Assembly: GCF_023278565.1 (NCBI RefSeq)
Contig: NC_064675.1
Coordinates: forward strand, 620,001-684,000
Length of the DNA stretch: 64,000 nt
DNA from: Colletotrichum lupini
Taxonomy: Eukaryota > Ascomycota > Sordariomycetes > Glomerellales > Glomerellaceae
Direction of reading: 5' to 3'
Both the position numbers and the translations under genes were made by a program. Of this stretch, positions 22,279 to 34,930 are shown one piece after another (position 1 is the first letter of the stretch; each line of letters opens with the position of its first letter). Below the pieces are notes generated by a model, which worked only from the letters and a program-made list of their open reading frames with translations, ran no database searches and was not told where the DNA came from.

Positions 22279-25200
22279 TGACAACAATGGAGCAGCCAGT
22301 TTGTTTTGTCACATGTGGAACGGCGTTCCAGGATAAGGGAAGGCGAACTTTTTCTCGGGCAAGGCTCTAAATATGCAATACGTCTACTTCACAATACGTC
22401 TACTTCAATGGGAGTCGCCGTGAACGAGCCGTGAAATGCTGTTTGGGAGGTGACATCGGAACATTGCGTTATTCGTCTGCACCCAGTGCCGGCCCCTCCT
22501 GTGTGCTGAAAATGGTCATCCCTCATGCTTGGGTGTCGCCTCCACGGTTCATCTGATGCACATAGGTTTATCCCGAGTATCAACTTAGCATGCAAGACAA
22601 ATGAGAGTCGCTTGTCGTGGTGAAGGTGAGGATCCAGGCAAATCGTTGCATTCAAGCAACCACACGAATCTACCACTCGCAGAATGCCATGTCGGCGGCA
22701 CTGATGACTCGAGTCAGCGATTCTGTTAGTGTAGTGCTGTGCAAGCACATGTGGGCCATCGGATATCTCCAAGGTAATCTACATTTTCCAGGCCAGCCCA
22801 ACCCAGCGAAATGGGCCCCCAACGGACCCTGATTTCTCACAACAACAGGTTGTTTGTGAGCTTGTGCCTATGAGGTTCCATGGAGCAGGATATAGATGGG
22901 TGCTTGATCGATAGCTTAAGCGGGTACCCTTACACGCCCCGCTTGATCGGCAGGGTTCATATGCCAGTTGAGCTGTCACGCCAACACGTCGTGACCAGCA
23001 AAGGCACATCCGCCCTCGGTCCATAATGTCGAGGTGGACCACGCAATACTATCATATGCCGTCCTTGTCTGTGGTGTAAACAAGCTTGATCATGACTTTC
23101 TCTTGCCATAGCAACTTGCGCTTGGGGCAGCCAACATATTCTAGATTGGGTCGGGTTACGGAGTGGCTTAGCCGCACATATTGGCTTTCGGCCGAGGGTC
23201 GTCTTACACTCCAGCCAGCGTGCCATGTTCTGTTCAATACTATTCATCGTATCTCTGGCATGGCATATGCGCATTGAGAAACGCAATGGCAGTGTGTTTC
23301 TCATGTGTGGCATGAGTGAGAGCCTAGATTGAGCCTGTTCGTTTATGCGTCACATGGGACGCCCAGCCATGCGAACCTAGATACATGATTATTGTTTCTA
23401 CATCTGATAGACCGAAAGACGTTTGAAAAATGATGCGGTCGATGCTTACCTAGCAGGATGACGAGAACGCAAAGTGATTCGGTACTTTGGCGCTGGTGAT
23501 CGGCGAGAGAAACGCCGATTTTGACCTAGCATTCCCATTGGGTGGGCGTTGGAGTGAGGTCAGTAGTCCACTTTGAGATCGAGACCACACTCGTCACTTT
23601 GGACAGAGATAGATGGAATAGGTAGGTAGTTGGAATCAGTGAGAAGAGTGTATTTCGCAGGGCGCATGATACTAACTTAGTGCTCATATTGCTCTATTTC
23701 ATCCCCTCTCTGTCCCTGCAGATACTCCGAAGCATATGCCCGTCAGTTTAGCCAAGGACTTACTATCCAAATATCGGACACATCTCACAAGAACAGTCGA
23801 AACTCCCGGCGTGCCCTTTGTTTCTTGGCTTGGGGAGGGATCCAGATTCAGATCCAGTTTCCCGTCGGACGCTACACACACGGACACTCGCCTCGCTTCG
23901 TCTCGCCTCACCTCCCAACCTGACGCAGGTCATCACCGCCTCAAGTGAGACTTGACAACGCAGGTGGCAGTACACTACTGTGTACACTACGGCCCGAGTG
24001 GAGCTCGCCGCCCCCCAGTTGGTGTTGTTCATCACTGAGGTGCTGAGGTACACAACTTGCGTCGCCTGTGTGGTCACACAACTCTATACCTATTTCCCCC
24101 TCTTCAATGTTAAAGGCTGTGACTGTCAACTTACCTAACTGCGCATCTGCCTCATCCTCGGTGAATATTTGACGTGTTGGACAGCATTAAGTTTCAGACT
24201 ATCTTCAGCTGCTGCGATACCTATATAGGGATTTGGGTGGTGAGAACAAGAGTGAGAAGCTCAGGCCAGGGAAGAAAGGCCCCCATAACGGAGAGCGGAG
24301 AACAGGTATTAAGCGCCGCTAAGAATGGAAGGACGGGACCCTGTGAATCGTTCCCGCCGCTTTCGCTTTTCACCTTCCCCCCTTCCCGGTCCCTCCAAAC
24401 CGTCCAACTCTGGCCTCTGCCCTCCCCGTGCCCCTCCCATCCCCTCCCCCTCCTAGGTAGGCTGCTGCGGAGACACTTACCAGTACCAAGCGGGCAGCAT
24501 TTCGCATCGCCTTTCCACAACCTCAACTCTCTTTCTCTCTGCCGCCCACCATCATTACATTACCTTGTTCACGCAACACCAACACCCTGCCATCTCCTCC
24601 CCTCCTAGACGATATTGCAGCCTTTGCCATCACACCCGGCAATCTTCAAACTGCACCCTCGGCGTCTCTATCTCGCCATCAATATCCAGCTTCAACCACG
24701 TCGTCCCGGCACTCCGAATCGCTGGGTACGTCACTCTGGTGAGTTACTGCTGCTTCTACCCTTCTGGTTTCCCCTCCACCATCATTCAGCCAGCCTACGT
24801 CACTTGTCACCCCAGGCCAACTGGACACACAAACATCATACATCCCGCTGTTGATATCTGCTTGTTCCCGTATCTTCATCAAACCCTTTTTTTGCGGGCT
24901 GCGCGCAGCACTTTTTGAGCATCTGGTTGCGCTACGAGTCTCGCAGAGCACATACCTACCTGCGCCATCTTGATATTAGACGTCAGTCACATAGTCACTA
25001 GCTGGCGCACTTGGTCGCCATACCGCCTGCCGCTCAGAGACCAGCGTCTCTTCCTCTCTTGGCTCCTTTCGTCTTACCTATGCATCAATCCTCCTCAGCT
25101 CGGACCCGACCCTCTGCCTAGCCCCCGGTCGGCCTCGGACCATTCTGCCCCTCCATGGGCCCGACGACCGTTCTCTCCAACCTCTTCACCTAATACTGAC

Positions 25201-25406
25201 GATACCTTTATCAGACATCCATCTTCGCGACAATCCTTCTCCGAAATCCAAAACGCATCCAACGAAGACAGCTTCACTGCGACCCCATCGAACTCGATTG
25301 ACCCTGCGTGTGGACCGGTCCCTCTGACGTCTTTTCGAGGTTCTTTAAACTGGCAGGAAGCAAGCGTCGCAGCCTCTCCAACCAGGGGAGTGGTCTGCTG
25401 ACTAGA
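22279..25406. other. Intergenic region and leader of the PP2C gene
   Basis: No supported gene. The interval about 24350-25300 is pyrimidine-rich on the plus strand (many CCCTCC and CTTC runs), as often seen upstream of highly expressed fungal genes. It probably includes the promoter and a long 5' UTR of the PP2C gene. The frame before 25407 is closed by TGA at 25299-25301 and contains no ATG. Confidence 0.5.
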
Positions 25407-27220
25407 ATGTTCGGCGGCGGCTCTAACTCGGCTGCGTCCAAGGCGGAGAGCGACCCAAAAGAGGACCGCAAGTCGCCTTCGCCCGAATCCGACAAGGGCG
25501 CCTCAGCCTCCCTTAAGTCAAACGACCAGGCCGCCAGCGGCGACAAACGGAGCGGAAACAGCAGTCCCCCGGGACGACAGCAAGATGGCTCTGCGGATAA
25601 GAAGCGCCGTGCCAGCGGTGTTCAAAGTAAGGCCGCGGGCCTGCTGGCTCATGCCAAGAACACCCTGAACTTTTCCCAGGTCGGCCGATCCAACTCGGAT
25701 GTGAGCTCGCAGACCCCTCTCCAGAAGCTGGGTAAGCAGGATCCTGCTCTCGCTGTGCCTCAGGGCCAGCACAACAACTCAGCCGGCGACTCAATTCCCG
25801 GCCCGCGTTCCACTTTCCGCGTCGGTGTCTGGGAAGATAGGAACAAAAAGTGCCGCCGTACCATGGAGGACACCCATGCCTTCCTCTATAACTTTTTGCA
25901 TACCCCAGCCCCTGCCATCGATGGTAAAAAGAGCGACTCTGTATCCGACGAGAAGGACGCCTCCTCGCAAGAGATGGTTGAAACGGACAATGGATACTTT
26001 GCCATCTTTGATGGTCACGCTGGCACCTTTGCTGCCGACTGGTGTGGCAAAAAACTTCATATCATACTGGAGGAAATAATCCGAAAGAATCCCAATGGCC
26101 CCATTCCCGAACTCCTCGATCAAACGTTTACTTCTGTTGACGCACAGTTGGAGAAGCTCCCTCTTAAGAATAGTGGATGCACAGCTGCCGTCGCCGTGCT
26201 GCGTTGGGAGGAACGGGTCCCGAGTGACCGCTCGGCAACCGGTTCTCAGGCTATTGCGCCGGCTACTGCGGCAGCCACGAAGGCTGCTAAGCTGACTTCA
26301 GAAGAGACCGCAGACGACAAGGCGGCATCAAGTGGTCCCGAGGCTACCCATGCCAAACTGAAGAGTGCAGCAAGCCGCCAGCGCGTTCTCTACACGGCTA
26401 ACGTTGGCGATGCCCGTATTATACTCTGCCGCGGCGGTAAAGCGCTTCGTCTTTCGTATGACCACAAGGGCAGCGACGAGAATGAAGGAAAACGGATAGC
26501 GAACGCTGGCGGTTTGATACTCAACAACCGCGTTAATGGTGTTTTGGCCGTAACGAGAGCTCTGGGCGACACCTATATGAAGGATCTTGTCACTGGGCAC
26601 CCGTATACCACCGAGACCGTCATTCAGCCCGAGAGTGACGAGTTTATGATTATTGCTTGCGATGGAGTAAGTCCTGTGCTACCCAAGCAGTGAAACATGG
26701 CTAATTTGTGTTCTAGCTTTGGGATGTCTGTTCCGATCAAGAGGCTGTCGACCTTGTTCGCAACATTGAGGACCCGGTTGAGGCATCGAAGCTTCTCGTT
26801 GATCATGCGCTGAACCGCTTCAGCACGGACAACCTGTCCTGCATGATTGTTCGTCTCGACAAGGAAGCCTTGTTAGAGAGCCAGAACGACAAGGAGAACG
26901 CCATTGGAATTGAGCGCCCTCCGCCCAATCCAGCCAAGGTCAGCGAGTCTGAAAAGATCATCCGGGAGACGAAGCAAAAGATTGCTGAGGGAGGTGCCCC
27001 GGCCATTGGCGTCTCGGCGAGCAACAGTGGACGTGGGCATGACCCCGCGTCAATTGATAATGGTGACTTCAAGCCGACGACGCTAGATGGGACCCTTGAA
27101 GAGGAGCCTGGACCGATTGATGATGGCGAATCCCCGGAAGTTGCCCCTGACACGACTCCGGCTATTCTCCCGGCCGAGGTTGAACAGACTGATGCCGCAG
27201 CACCCAAGAAGAGTTCTTAG
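25407..27220 (+). CDS. Protein phosphatase 2C (Ptc1-like)
   Basis: Two exons, 25407-26666 and 26717-27220, with a 50-bp intron; 587 residues. PP2C metal-site motifs are present in order: RRTMEDTH (about 150-157), FDGHAG (about 201-206), [10 protein letters not shown], a [14 protein letters not shown] block, the [18 protein letters not shown] block formed exactly across the splice junction, and [11 protein letters not shown]. These supply the aspartates that bind Mn/Mg in this Ser/Thr phosphatase family. The N-terminal about 135 residues are Ser/Lys-rich and disordered. An Ala/Thr-rich insert of about 55 residues interrupts the domain before [10 protein letters not shown] long acidic, proline-containing tail follows the catalytic core. 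In yeast Ptc1 dampens the HOG MAP kinase and related stress pathways; the same role is inferred here. ATG 25407 is the first in frame. Confidence 0.92.
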
Positions 27221-30200
27221 AATTGGTTGAAAGGAGCATACTGAATCATGGAGTATCGTTGCAGTGGGATTTTGGGCGTTGGCTTCGGTATCCGTTGAAG
27301 AGCAATCATGACCGAAGCATGAGGTACTACGTTACGGCAGCTGATACACAACCCGGCATTCCAAGATGTTCGATGGAAGAATCCACTGTTGGCAAGTTGG
27401 TGTTAGAGCGGGGGTGCAAGTTGGCACAAGGCAATTGAGGCGGCCCATTGATGAAAAGGGGCACCTGTCGTAGGCTATATGTACACCTAGCTATCACATG
27501 GCTTTGACTCGCGATTCTCATTTTGTCTGCTGACTGTCTCTGAAACCTATGGACTTGTACATGTGTATCCAAGTGGACGGCCCGAATTCGTCAGATTACT
27601 CCTTAGGAGGGATCAATTCAACAAATACATCATTATTCGAGAGTATGTACGTGAGCCACTCCCATCCAGGGCACCAAAACAAAATTGGAAATACAGTCAA
27701 GGACATACACAGGCATACAAGTACAACACGCCGAGTGCGGTCAAGGAAGCTGGAGCTCTGAGCCAAAGTTTTGAGGCGGGACGTCCATTTATGTTGTAGA
27801 CTCCCCCGTCCTGGTCCTGACTCCTGAGTCAAGTAGCTTCTCCGCGCATCAGCTTTTTTCGAGCCTTGAGCTACCCCGCGTACAGATACGCTGTCCCCGC
27901 CGCCCACCTCAGAGCAATGGCCAATATGTGGACGGGGATGATAAGATAGAGGGACGGAACCCACGCTCTATTTAGGCACTTAGGGAAAGGCATTGTGAGT
28001 GGTACCTGCGTAGAGTTTCATTCTCCCGGAGTCCTTGGCCGAAAGAGGGGGTCCCTTTTTCGGTTTTCGTTGATTAGGGGTTCTTGGCAGCGAATCTCAA
28101 TTGTATAGCATGGGCAGAAATTACGGGTTTACTACGGATAAGCAAGTGAAGAGGTACAAGGTGAGGAGGATTGAACGGCCACGTAGTGCGCGATCACGGG
28201 GGTTGGTGAACGGACGGAGATGACGGGCATGAACCACGGACTCGGTGGACAGGAAAGAGAGCTCGGATGTGTTGGACGAATGTGAGAGGCGAGTTGGGCA
28301 AAACGTGACCTGGGTTCGCTGCGCCTCGAGGGGGGGGAACGTGACCACGAGGACGCGGGTGTGCTTTGTCGCGAGTGGTGGCGGTAGGCTGGGGGAGTTT
28401 TGGAGCTTGGAGTTTGGAGTTGGCGGCGGCCTAAGGTAGCTTGAAGGCAAGGTAGGCTGACGAGGAGAGTACGGGAGGTTGACGGTCCATGTCCTGCAGT
28501 GAGGCATGACGAACTGGTTTGTCCGTGACGGCATGCCTACCTATTTGTACAGAATGTATGTAGGTGTATGGTATTGACTCTTATGCGATTGGGTTGCAGG
28601 GATTTGCGGAGAAGAAGGATTATCGAGTAGGAAGCTGAGCCGGGTGGTAAGGCGATGGTTTTGTCGTTACTTCGCTACCGGTTGGTCCGAGTGAGTCCTC
28701 GAATGGGGAAGGACATTGGACATTGGAATTCCATCACATTCATGGTACCCCAGGTTCGGGTAGGTTCCCCAGACTTTTCTGCTTCAAGTCTCGACCCTCG
28801 GCGTGGGACGATGGGGTCACGGGATGCAACAAGTTGATTATTTTTCTCCTGCTTGCGTATGGATGGAATGGAAACGCGACACGCAACAGGAACCGCCGGC
28901 GTCCCCAGGTGACCTCACCTTGGCATTGCAGTGCAGTGCGTAAGAAGTACACCGAAGGCACCGAGGATCCATGTTTTGCTATTTTTTCGCCTGCGTCTCT
29001 GGCGCGGTGTACCGTTGTTGCGCCCGCTTTGGTGGTCCTTTTGGGTATCCTTCTTGGAGGACCTGGAGAGGGGACACCAGGCAAAATCGGGAAGGCAGGA
29101 ACTGTTGCTTAACTTCTACAGTAGAGGAGGTTTTGCTTTCTTTCTTTTCTCTTACCTAAAGTCTATGGCTAGTTTGGGTTTATTATGTACTCGATTCAAA
29201 CGGCCAGAGGTCGAAGTCGCGGTCGAGACAGCCCGTCTCGTGTTCGCTGTTCAATTGAGGGCAGATGAACGAATTGCCATGAGCGAATGAGAATCTCTAT
29301 ATTCTACTGCTAGATTTCCCACTTCTCATCCCTTCATCTCAATTCGATCTCGTGACATGCTAAACATTCTTCTGATGATGGTCTCCGCGGACCGTAGTGT
29401 GTCCCTTCCATTGTTACACAATCTTTTTTTTCCCTCTTTCCAACGCCATTTCCATCCCGTATTGCACTTGCACTCCAGGTAGCAATCGCGCCAATCATAG
29501 GTGGAACGCGAGACATACGCAACCCAGGGTACCTTGAGCCAATCCCCGTTGTCGATAAGGAAGAGAGGACGGGCTGTCCGTCCTTTCTTTCCTTCTTTGG
29601 AGATATTTTTGACCAAGACTTGCCTGGGTTGCCTAGCACGCCTGGTCGGCCTTGTCTGACTGAAGAGGTTCGCCAACTTACAAGTCTGGGTAGAGCAACG
29701 GCTAACAAGTACCCAAGGTACCTATTCTATAACCTCCCTACCTCTCCTCTGGCAACAATTGGCACCCGTCAGAAGCCAGAGCCGAGTGCGAAGCAGAGCA
29801 AAACGCACGAGCACCCATACGCCCTGTGTCTGAGGATTGTCTCTGGAAAATCCAGACGAAGGAATCGCAGCTTGAACTCCAGTTTGGTAAGGGACGCAGG
29901 CGCAACGCCCTTGCCCAGCCAAGAGAGGCACTTACCTCACGTACTGCGTAGAGACTTGGGTACGTATCTGCAGTTGGTGTGTTGCACCTGCCTACCTGAA
30001 GTGCCTTAGGTACAGTAAGTGAGGTGTACAAAGGTACCTTACGCAGAAGAGCTCCTTCTCACCTTATCCACGTCCCCCAACCCCGCACCAGGTGGACACC
30101 AGAAAAAGGTAAGCTCCCTGCCCCAGCCCACCTCGAGGCAAGTGCCATCCAACCCCAATGGCCCCAAATGCAACTTGCAAGCCGCAGCGTTGCAAAAAAA

Positions 30201-30490
30201 CGAAAAAAGATGCGAGGACAAAAAAGCACTGACCACCACCCCCCAAAAGGACCGCCCAGCTGTCCCAAAGGTCCCAGAGGTCCCAGAGGCCCCAGACTCC
30301 CAGCACCCAACGTGGACCGACAAAAACCACCCACGCCCCGCCCGTGGTGGCTGTAAACCCGTCTTTTCCCCCTCCATAAACCCGTTGCAAACCGACCTGA
30401 CCGATTCTATCCATCAAAGAAACGTCGACCGAGTCGAGCCATCCATCACCCCACGATTGCAGCGAGACTGCCCCCCTTCGCCGGCCCATC
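27221..30490. other. Intergenic region and leader of the transcription factor gene
   Basis: 3.3 kb without a supported gene. Frames on both strands are short and mutually overlapping. The last about 500 bp are C-rich on the plus strand and likely belong to the 5' UTR and promoter of the Zn2Cys6 factor. Copies of a GGTACCTTA-type sequence occur near 29717 and 30032. Confidence 0.5.
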
Positions 30491-33400
30491 ATGGCCCAAT
30501 ACCACAACACGGCTGCATCCAACCTGAGCCCGACGACCTCCAGCAATCCCTCCACTGCTACCGCGACTGCAAACGCTGCCGCCGCCGCCGCCGCTGGCCA
30601 GGCTTCCACCCCCCAGCACAAACGCGTTTATCAAGCCTGCATCCCGTGCCGTCGGAGAAAGGTCCGTTGCGATCTGGGCAGCGTCGATAATCCCCACGAT
30701 CCCCCCTGCGTACGATGCCGTCGCGAGAGCAAAGAATGTTATTTCAGCGCAACAAGGAGGAAGCGCAAGGCCGAGGACGGCGAGGATCCCGAGCCCGAGG
30801 ATGTCGATGACTACACAATCCGCAATGGCCGTAAGCGCGTTCACGTCAGCGGCAGCCCGCCCGTCGCCATCGACAAACGCCTCTACAGCGAGGTGCCCTT
30901 GACTCCAGGAGGCTCCATGGGCAGAGCCCAACCTCTGCGCCGCCCTACAGACGGTGATACCCCGAGCACCACGAGCCAAGCCGACAGCCGTCAGCGGAGT
31001 GACTACGTCGTCGACGATGAGCCCAACGCCCAGCTCGAGAACCGCGAGGCTCAGGATCTCATGCGACCCGGTGTCTACGGACCCCACGATGCTTTGGATC
31101 TGCTGTACAAGGCGGCTACGGATAGGTCAGTCCAGCTCAGCCATACCCAAGACGCGGCTGCTTACCACCCCCCGGCTCACAGCCCTGTGACCAACAACCA
31201 CAAGCGTCACGAAAGTGTCGCTTCCATACCCGCCATACCTCAGCAGCCCGTCATCGTCACGCCCGGTGCGACCATGAAGCCCGTGGGCAATGGCAACGGA
31301 CGGCCCTCGGTTCCCGTCGCCCTTGAGCCGCAACCTATTGACCCGGCTCTGACGAGACGTGATCTCTCCGGTGAGCCCGGCTACCAGGACGCCATCAAAG
31401 CCTGGGGGAGATTTAGGTTTGTCAGAGCCGGCTGGTTTTCCGCACAAGAAGCCATTGACTACATTGACTAGTAAGCTTATCTGCAATTGACCAATTCTCA
31501 ATGATCCTAGGCTAACATTTCCTAGCTACTACGAATACCTGTCACCACTTACACCAATTTCTCCACCGACCTTCCGCAATCCTGCATCTCACATCACCTT
31601 GCTCACGGAAGAGCCCATCCTCACCATCACACTTCTCACCATTTCCTCGAGGTATCGCAAGATTCCCGGTACAGGTGGCCAATGTCGGTCCAACGCCATC
31701 CACGAGCAGCTCTGGACATATCTCCGGGGCATGATTGAGAGGTGCCTGTGGGGCCAAGAGGCATTCGGGGGTGGGGTCGCAGCTATGGCCGGTGCCTCAT
31801 CTGTTCCTGACGATCAAACAAGCAGCACAGCGCCCTGGCGTGGAATGCGGAAAGGCAGTCTGCGAACTCTGGGGACCATCGAGTCACTCATGATCCTCAC
31901 AGAGTGGCACCCGAGGGCCCTCCATTTCCCGCCAGCTGAAGCCATTGACGAGCTCATGCTTCCGTCATACGAAGGCAGTGATCTGATCAGCACAGACGAG
32001 CACGGCAATCAGCGACCGTCCGCTAATATCGGCGGTAAGCGCCTCGACAGCTGGCTCGAACCAGCCTGGAGAAGTGACAGAATGTGCTGGATGCTTCTCA
32101 GCACCGCCATGGGTCTCGCATACGAGCTTGGTGTGTTTGACGACATCGATGAGCTGCTGCGCGACGGTGCCATCTCCCGCCCCGAGTACGAGGAAGAGGT
32201 GTACCGTCAACGGGCGTACCGCATCAAGCGTCTTCTGTTGATCTATCTGTCCCAGCTCGCCGGTCGTCTTGGTTGGACAAGCATGGTACCCGAGGCCTTG
32301 CGCAAGAGCGATCCGGCGGTAACCCGTCGCCGCCCAACATCCACAGAGGGCACAACACCTGGCACTAACCCGTCGTCCATGTCAAATGCCTTCAACTACA
32401 TCCCGGACCTGGAGCTCGATGATCAAATAATACATTGCTGGGCTGGCATAAGCAATGCAATGCACATTGGGAACGAAAAGTTTTTCAAATCTCGCAAGCA
32501 CACCACCGATATCATCCAGAGCGGGAAGTACACTGAGATGCTCAAAGACTTCCATCCGCTGCTCCAGGACTGGTGGAAGGAATTTGAGCGCTTCAGGTTA
32601 CCACCTTATATCAGACATATTCTGACCATCGAGTACGAGTATGTACGCATCTATGTCAATTCACTTTCTCTGCAAGCTGTCGTTGAACGGTGTACCAATA
32701 ACGCTGGTCACACGGCGCATGCGGGACACGGCACTCATGGCAACCATAACGCCGGGAGCGCGGCACAACTGTCTCCCCAGACGCAAAATTACTTTGGTAA
32801 GCTGCCTCTGGGACAGCTGGGTGGCTTCGGCGCCAGTGATCAGGAGTACATCAAAGAGGTCATCAGCGGCTGCCGCAACTTGCTTCGGACGGTTGTGGAA
32901 GGTCTCTTGCCGGGCGATTATCTCAAGCATGCCCCCGTGCGGACATACTTTCGCATCATCAGCGGTGCCATGTTCCTGCTCAAGACTTTTGCTCTTGGTG
33001 CCCCACGATCAGACGTCAAGCTCAGCATTGACCTGATGGACGAGACTGTCAAGGCACTCCGCAATTGCATCGTTGACGACGTTCACCTGGGAATTCGATT
33101 TGCAGATCTTCTCGACTCCCTGACAAGCCGGCTCCGTAACCGTTTCATTCAGGCTCCTGCTTTAGGACTCGGGTCTGCGGATGGAAGGAGCCCGGATCCC
33201 CACGGGATTACCAACGGCACCGCTGCCAACGGCCAAGCAATCGGCGGTCCCGATGGCCAATCATGGGCGAACCACGCCTCAAAGTTACGTGACGGGCTCA
33301 ACGCGCATGGTAAGCTTCACCTCCCTTTGGTCATCCACCACCTACCGTAATACCAGAAACTAACAGTAAGAATCAGACGACCCTGCCAACATTTCTGCTA

Positions 33401-33753
33401 CACCCTTCGACCTCAGCACTGGTACCTTTCCCTATCCCTCAGGCTCGGCCTCAGTCCTGGGCCCGTCCACGCCGGCACCAGCGCCTGAGAACGGCGGAGC
33501 CACAAACACAACCAACAACGCACCGTCATCTACAACAGGAGGCATGGAAGGCCTCTTTGACTCAACTGACTGGAACAACCCAGGCAACGAGATGTGGTAC
33601 CTGCCGCCCGGGCCGGCATTTTTCCAAAATATGGACAACACGGCTGTCGCCATGACGGCCGAGGGCGTCAACGTCGGCGGTCTCGATCTCCTCGAGTACA
33701 TGGCCATGGATACTGGCTTTCCCGTTCTCGATGGTCCTTCATCCTTTCCCTGA
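30491..33753 (+). CDS. Zn2Cys6 binuclear cluster transcription factor (possibly ARO80-type)
   Basis: Three exons, 30491-31470, 31526-33309 and 33377-33753, with introns of 55 and 67 bp; 1046 residues. A Zn2Cys6 DNA-binding cluster with spacing C-x2-C-x6-C-x12-C-x2-C-x6-C spans Cys50, 53, 60, 73, 76 and 83, followed by a basic stretch (ATRRKRK). The Thr/Ala-rich N-terminus (about 20-40) is low complexity. The region about 310-900 is the conserved middle regulatory domain of fungal factors. It begins [20 protein letters not shown], crosses the first splice junction, and includes a [14 protein letters not shown] segment. The C-terminal about 130 residues are Pro/Gly/Thr-rich and end in an acidic aromatic segment, suitable for activation. 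The sequence around the cluster ([18 protein letters not shown]) resembles the ARO80 group that controls aromatic amino-acid catabolism in yeast. I offer this as likely, not proven. Confidence 0.9.
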
Positions 33754-34930
33754 ACCAGGCAGGAGCAAAACGCAGTGAAGGAGGACTCAACAAAAAGTAC
33801 ATTCTCAAAACCAAAGGGAGGGGATCTAAAGGGGACCAAAAAAGATAAAAGGGCATCCGCAAGGTGTGACTGTCATTTATACACAAATTTGGGAGCAATG
33901 AGGCGCGGGGAAACTGCAAAATGAGGAAAACGGGCGACAATACTGCCTCGAAAGAAAGATGATGGACTGGCTGGCCAATGTAGCGATTTTGTTCTTGATT
34001 TTCTCATCTCTTACCAATTACACACGACCCGGGCAAAGTGGCCAAGGTCACGCGGTTACGCAAGCAACGCCCATGAAATTCGAAGGCAAAGGCTGTTCTC
34101 CATTGCATTGCACCTGGATCACCTTTTTTCTCATCGAAATTGGCACGGCTTATGAGAATATGGTTTCAGATATACCCTTTTTTTTTTCTCTTCTTTTTCG
34201 ATACTTTGCCATCTTCAAGTCGGATGCTCATCGAGCAAAAGATAGTCTCCGATTCATAGTGCGGGCGGTAGTAGTTATACCAAAAATATCAAAGATGCGA
34301 ATCATACAAACCTCTAGTCAGACATTGCGGCTCGGGATGTGCACAGCCTCTTCTCGCATACCCACGTCACGTCGACATGGTAAAAAAGCACGGTGAACAA
34401 TATGATTACAACGAGGAGACTCAGAGCCGGTGTAACCTCGCAACGAAAGCCTCTAGTCTCTCTCTCTTCCCGTCTAGCCACTCCCGTCCAGTGTCGTTTC
34501 GTAGCTTCATTCCTGCCCAACACCCGCTCTACGACCCCCCACCCCCCAGAGACGCACAACCTCCCATCACATGAATGCAGTATGTCCCATTTCCCTTCCC
34601 CGCGAGTGCTTTTTATTCAGGTAGCATACACAAAATAAGACACAATACGCACAAGCACACAATACCACAGAAAGACGAGGGGCAGACCAGAAAAAGAAAA
34701 TCCGTAACTAAAGCCAAGGAAAAGCAGGAAGCCGGTAACGCCTAGCCAGATGCCATTGGTAAAGCGAAGCAGAAATCCTTGAGCACACCCCATGCCCCGC
34801 GCCGCCCCTCACAAGAGAGTCCCTCATGTCGATTCGTCTGCCCGACTCGTGCTCGATTCGGTCGCGGGGAAAGCTGGCGTCGGGAGTGGTGCAGAGATAG
34901 GTGATCTTCCGCGAGCGGTAGGTAGGTAAC
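33754..34930. other. Convergent 3' region, no supported gene
   Basis: This stretch lies between the stop codon of the Zn2Cys6 factor (+) and the stop of taf14 (-). It contains T-rich runs near 34180-34200 and A-rich segments near 33830-33850 and 34690-34705 that could serve 3'-end formation. No supported coding frame. Confidence 0.5.

Noticed and set aside
30019..30690. 223-codon plus-strand frame before the transcription factor
   Set aside because: It runs through the leader and out of frame into the Zn2Cys6 gene; it is a shadow of that GC-rich region.
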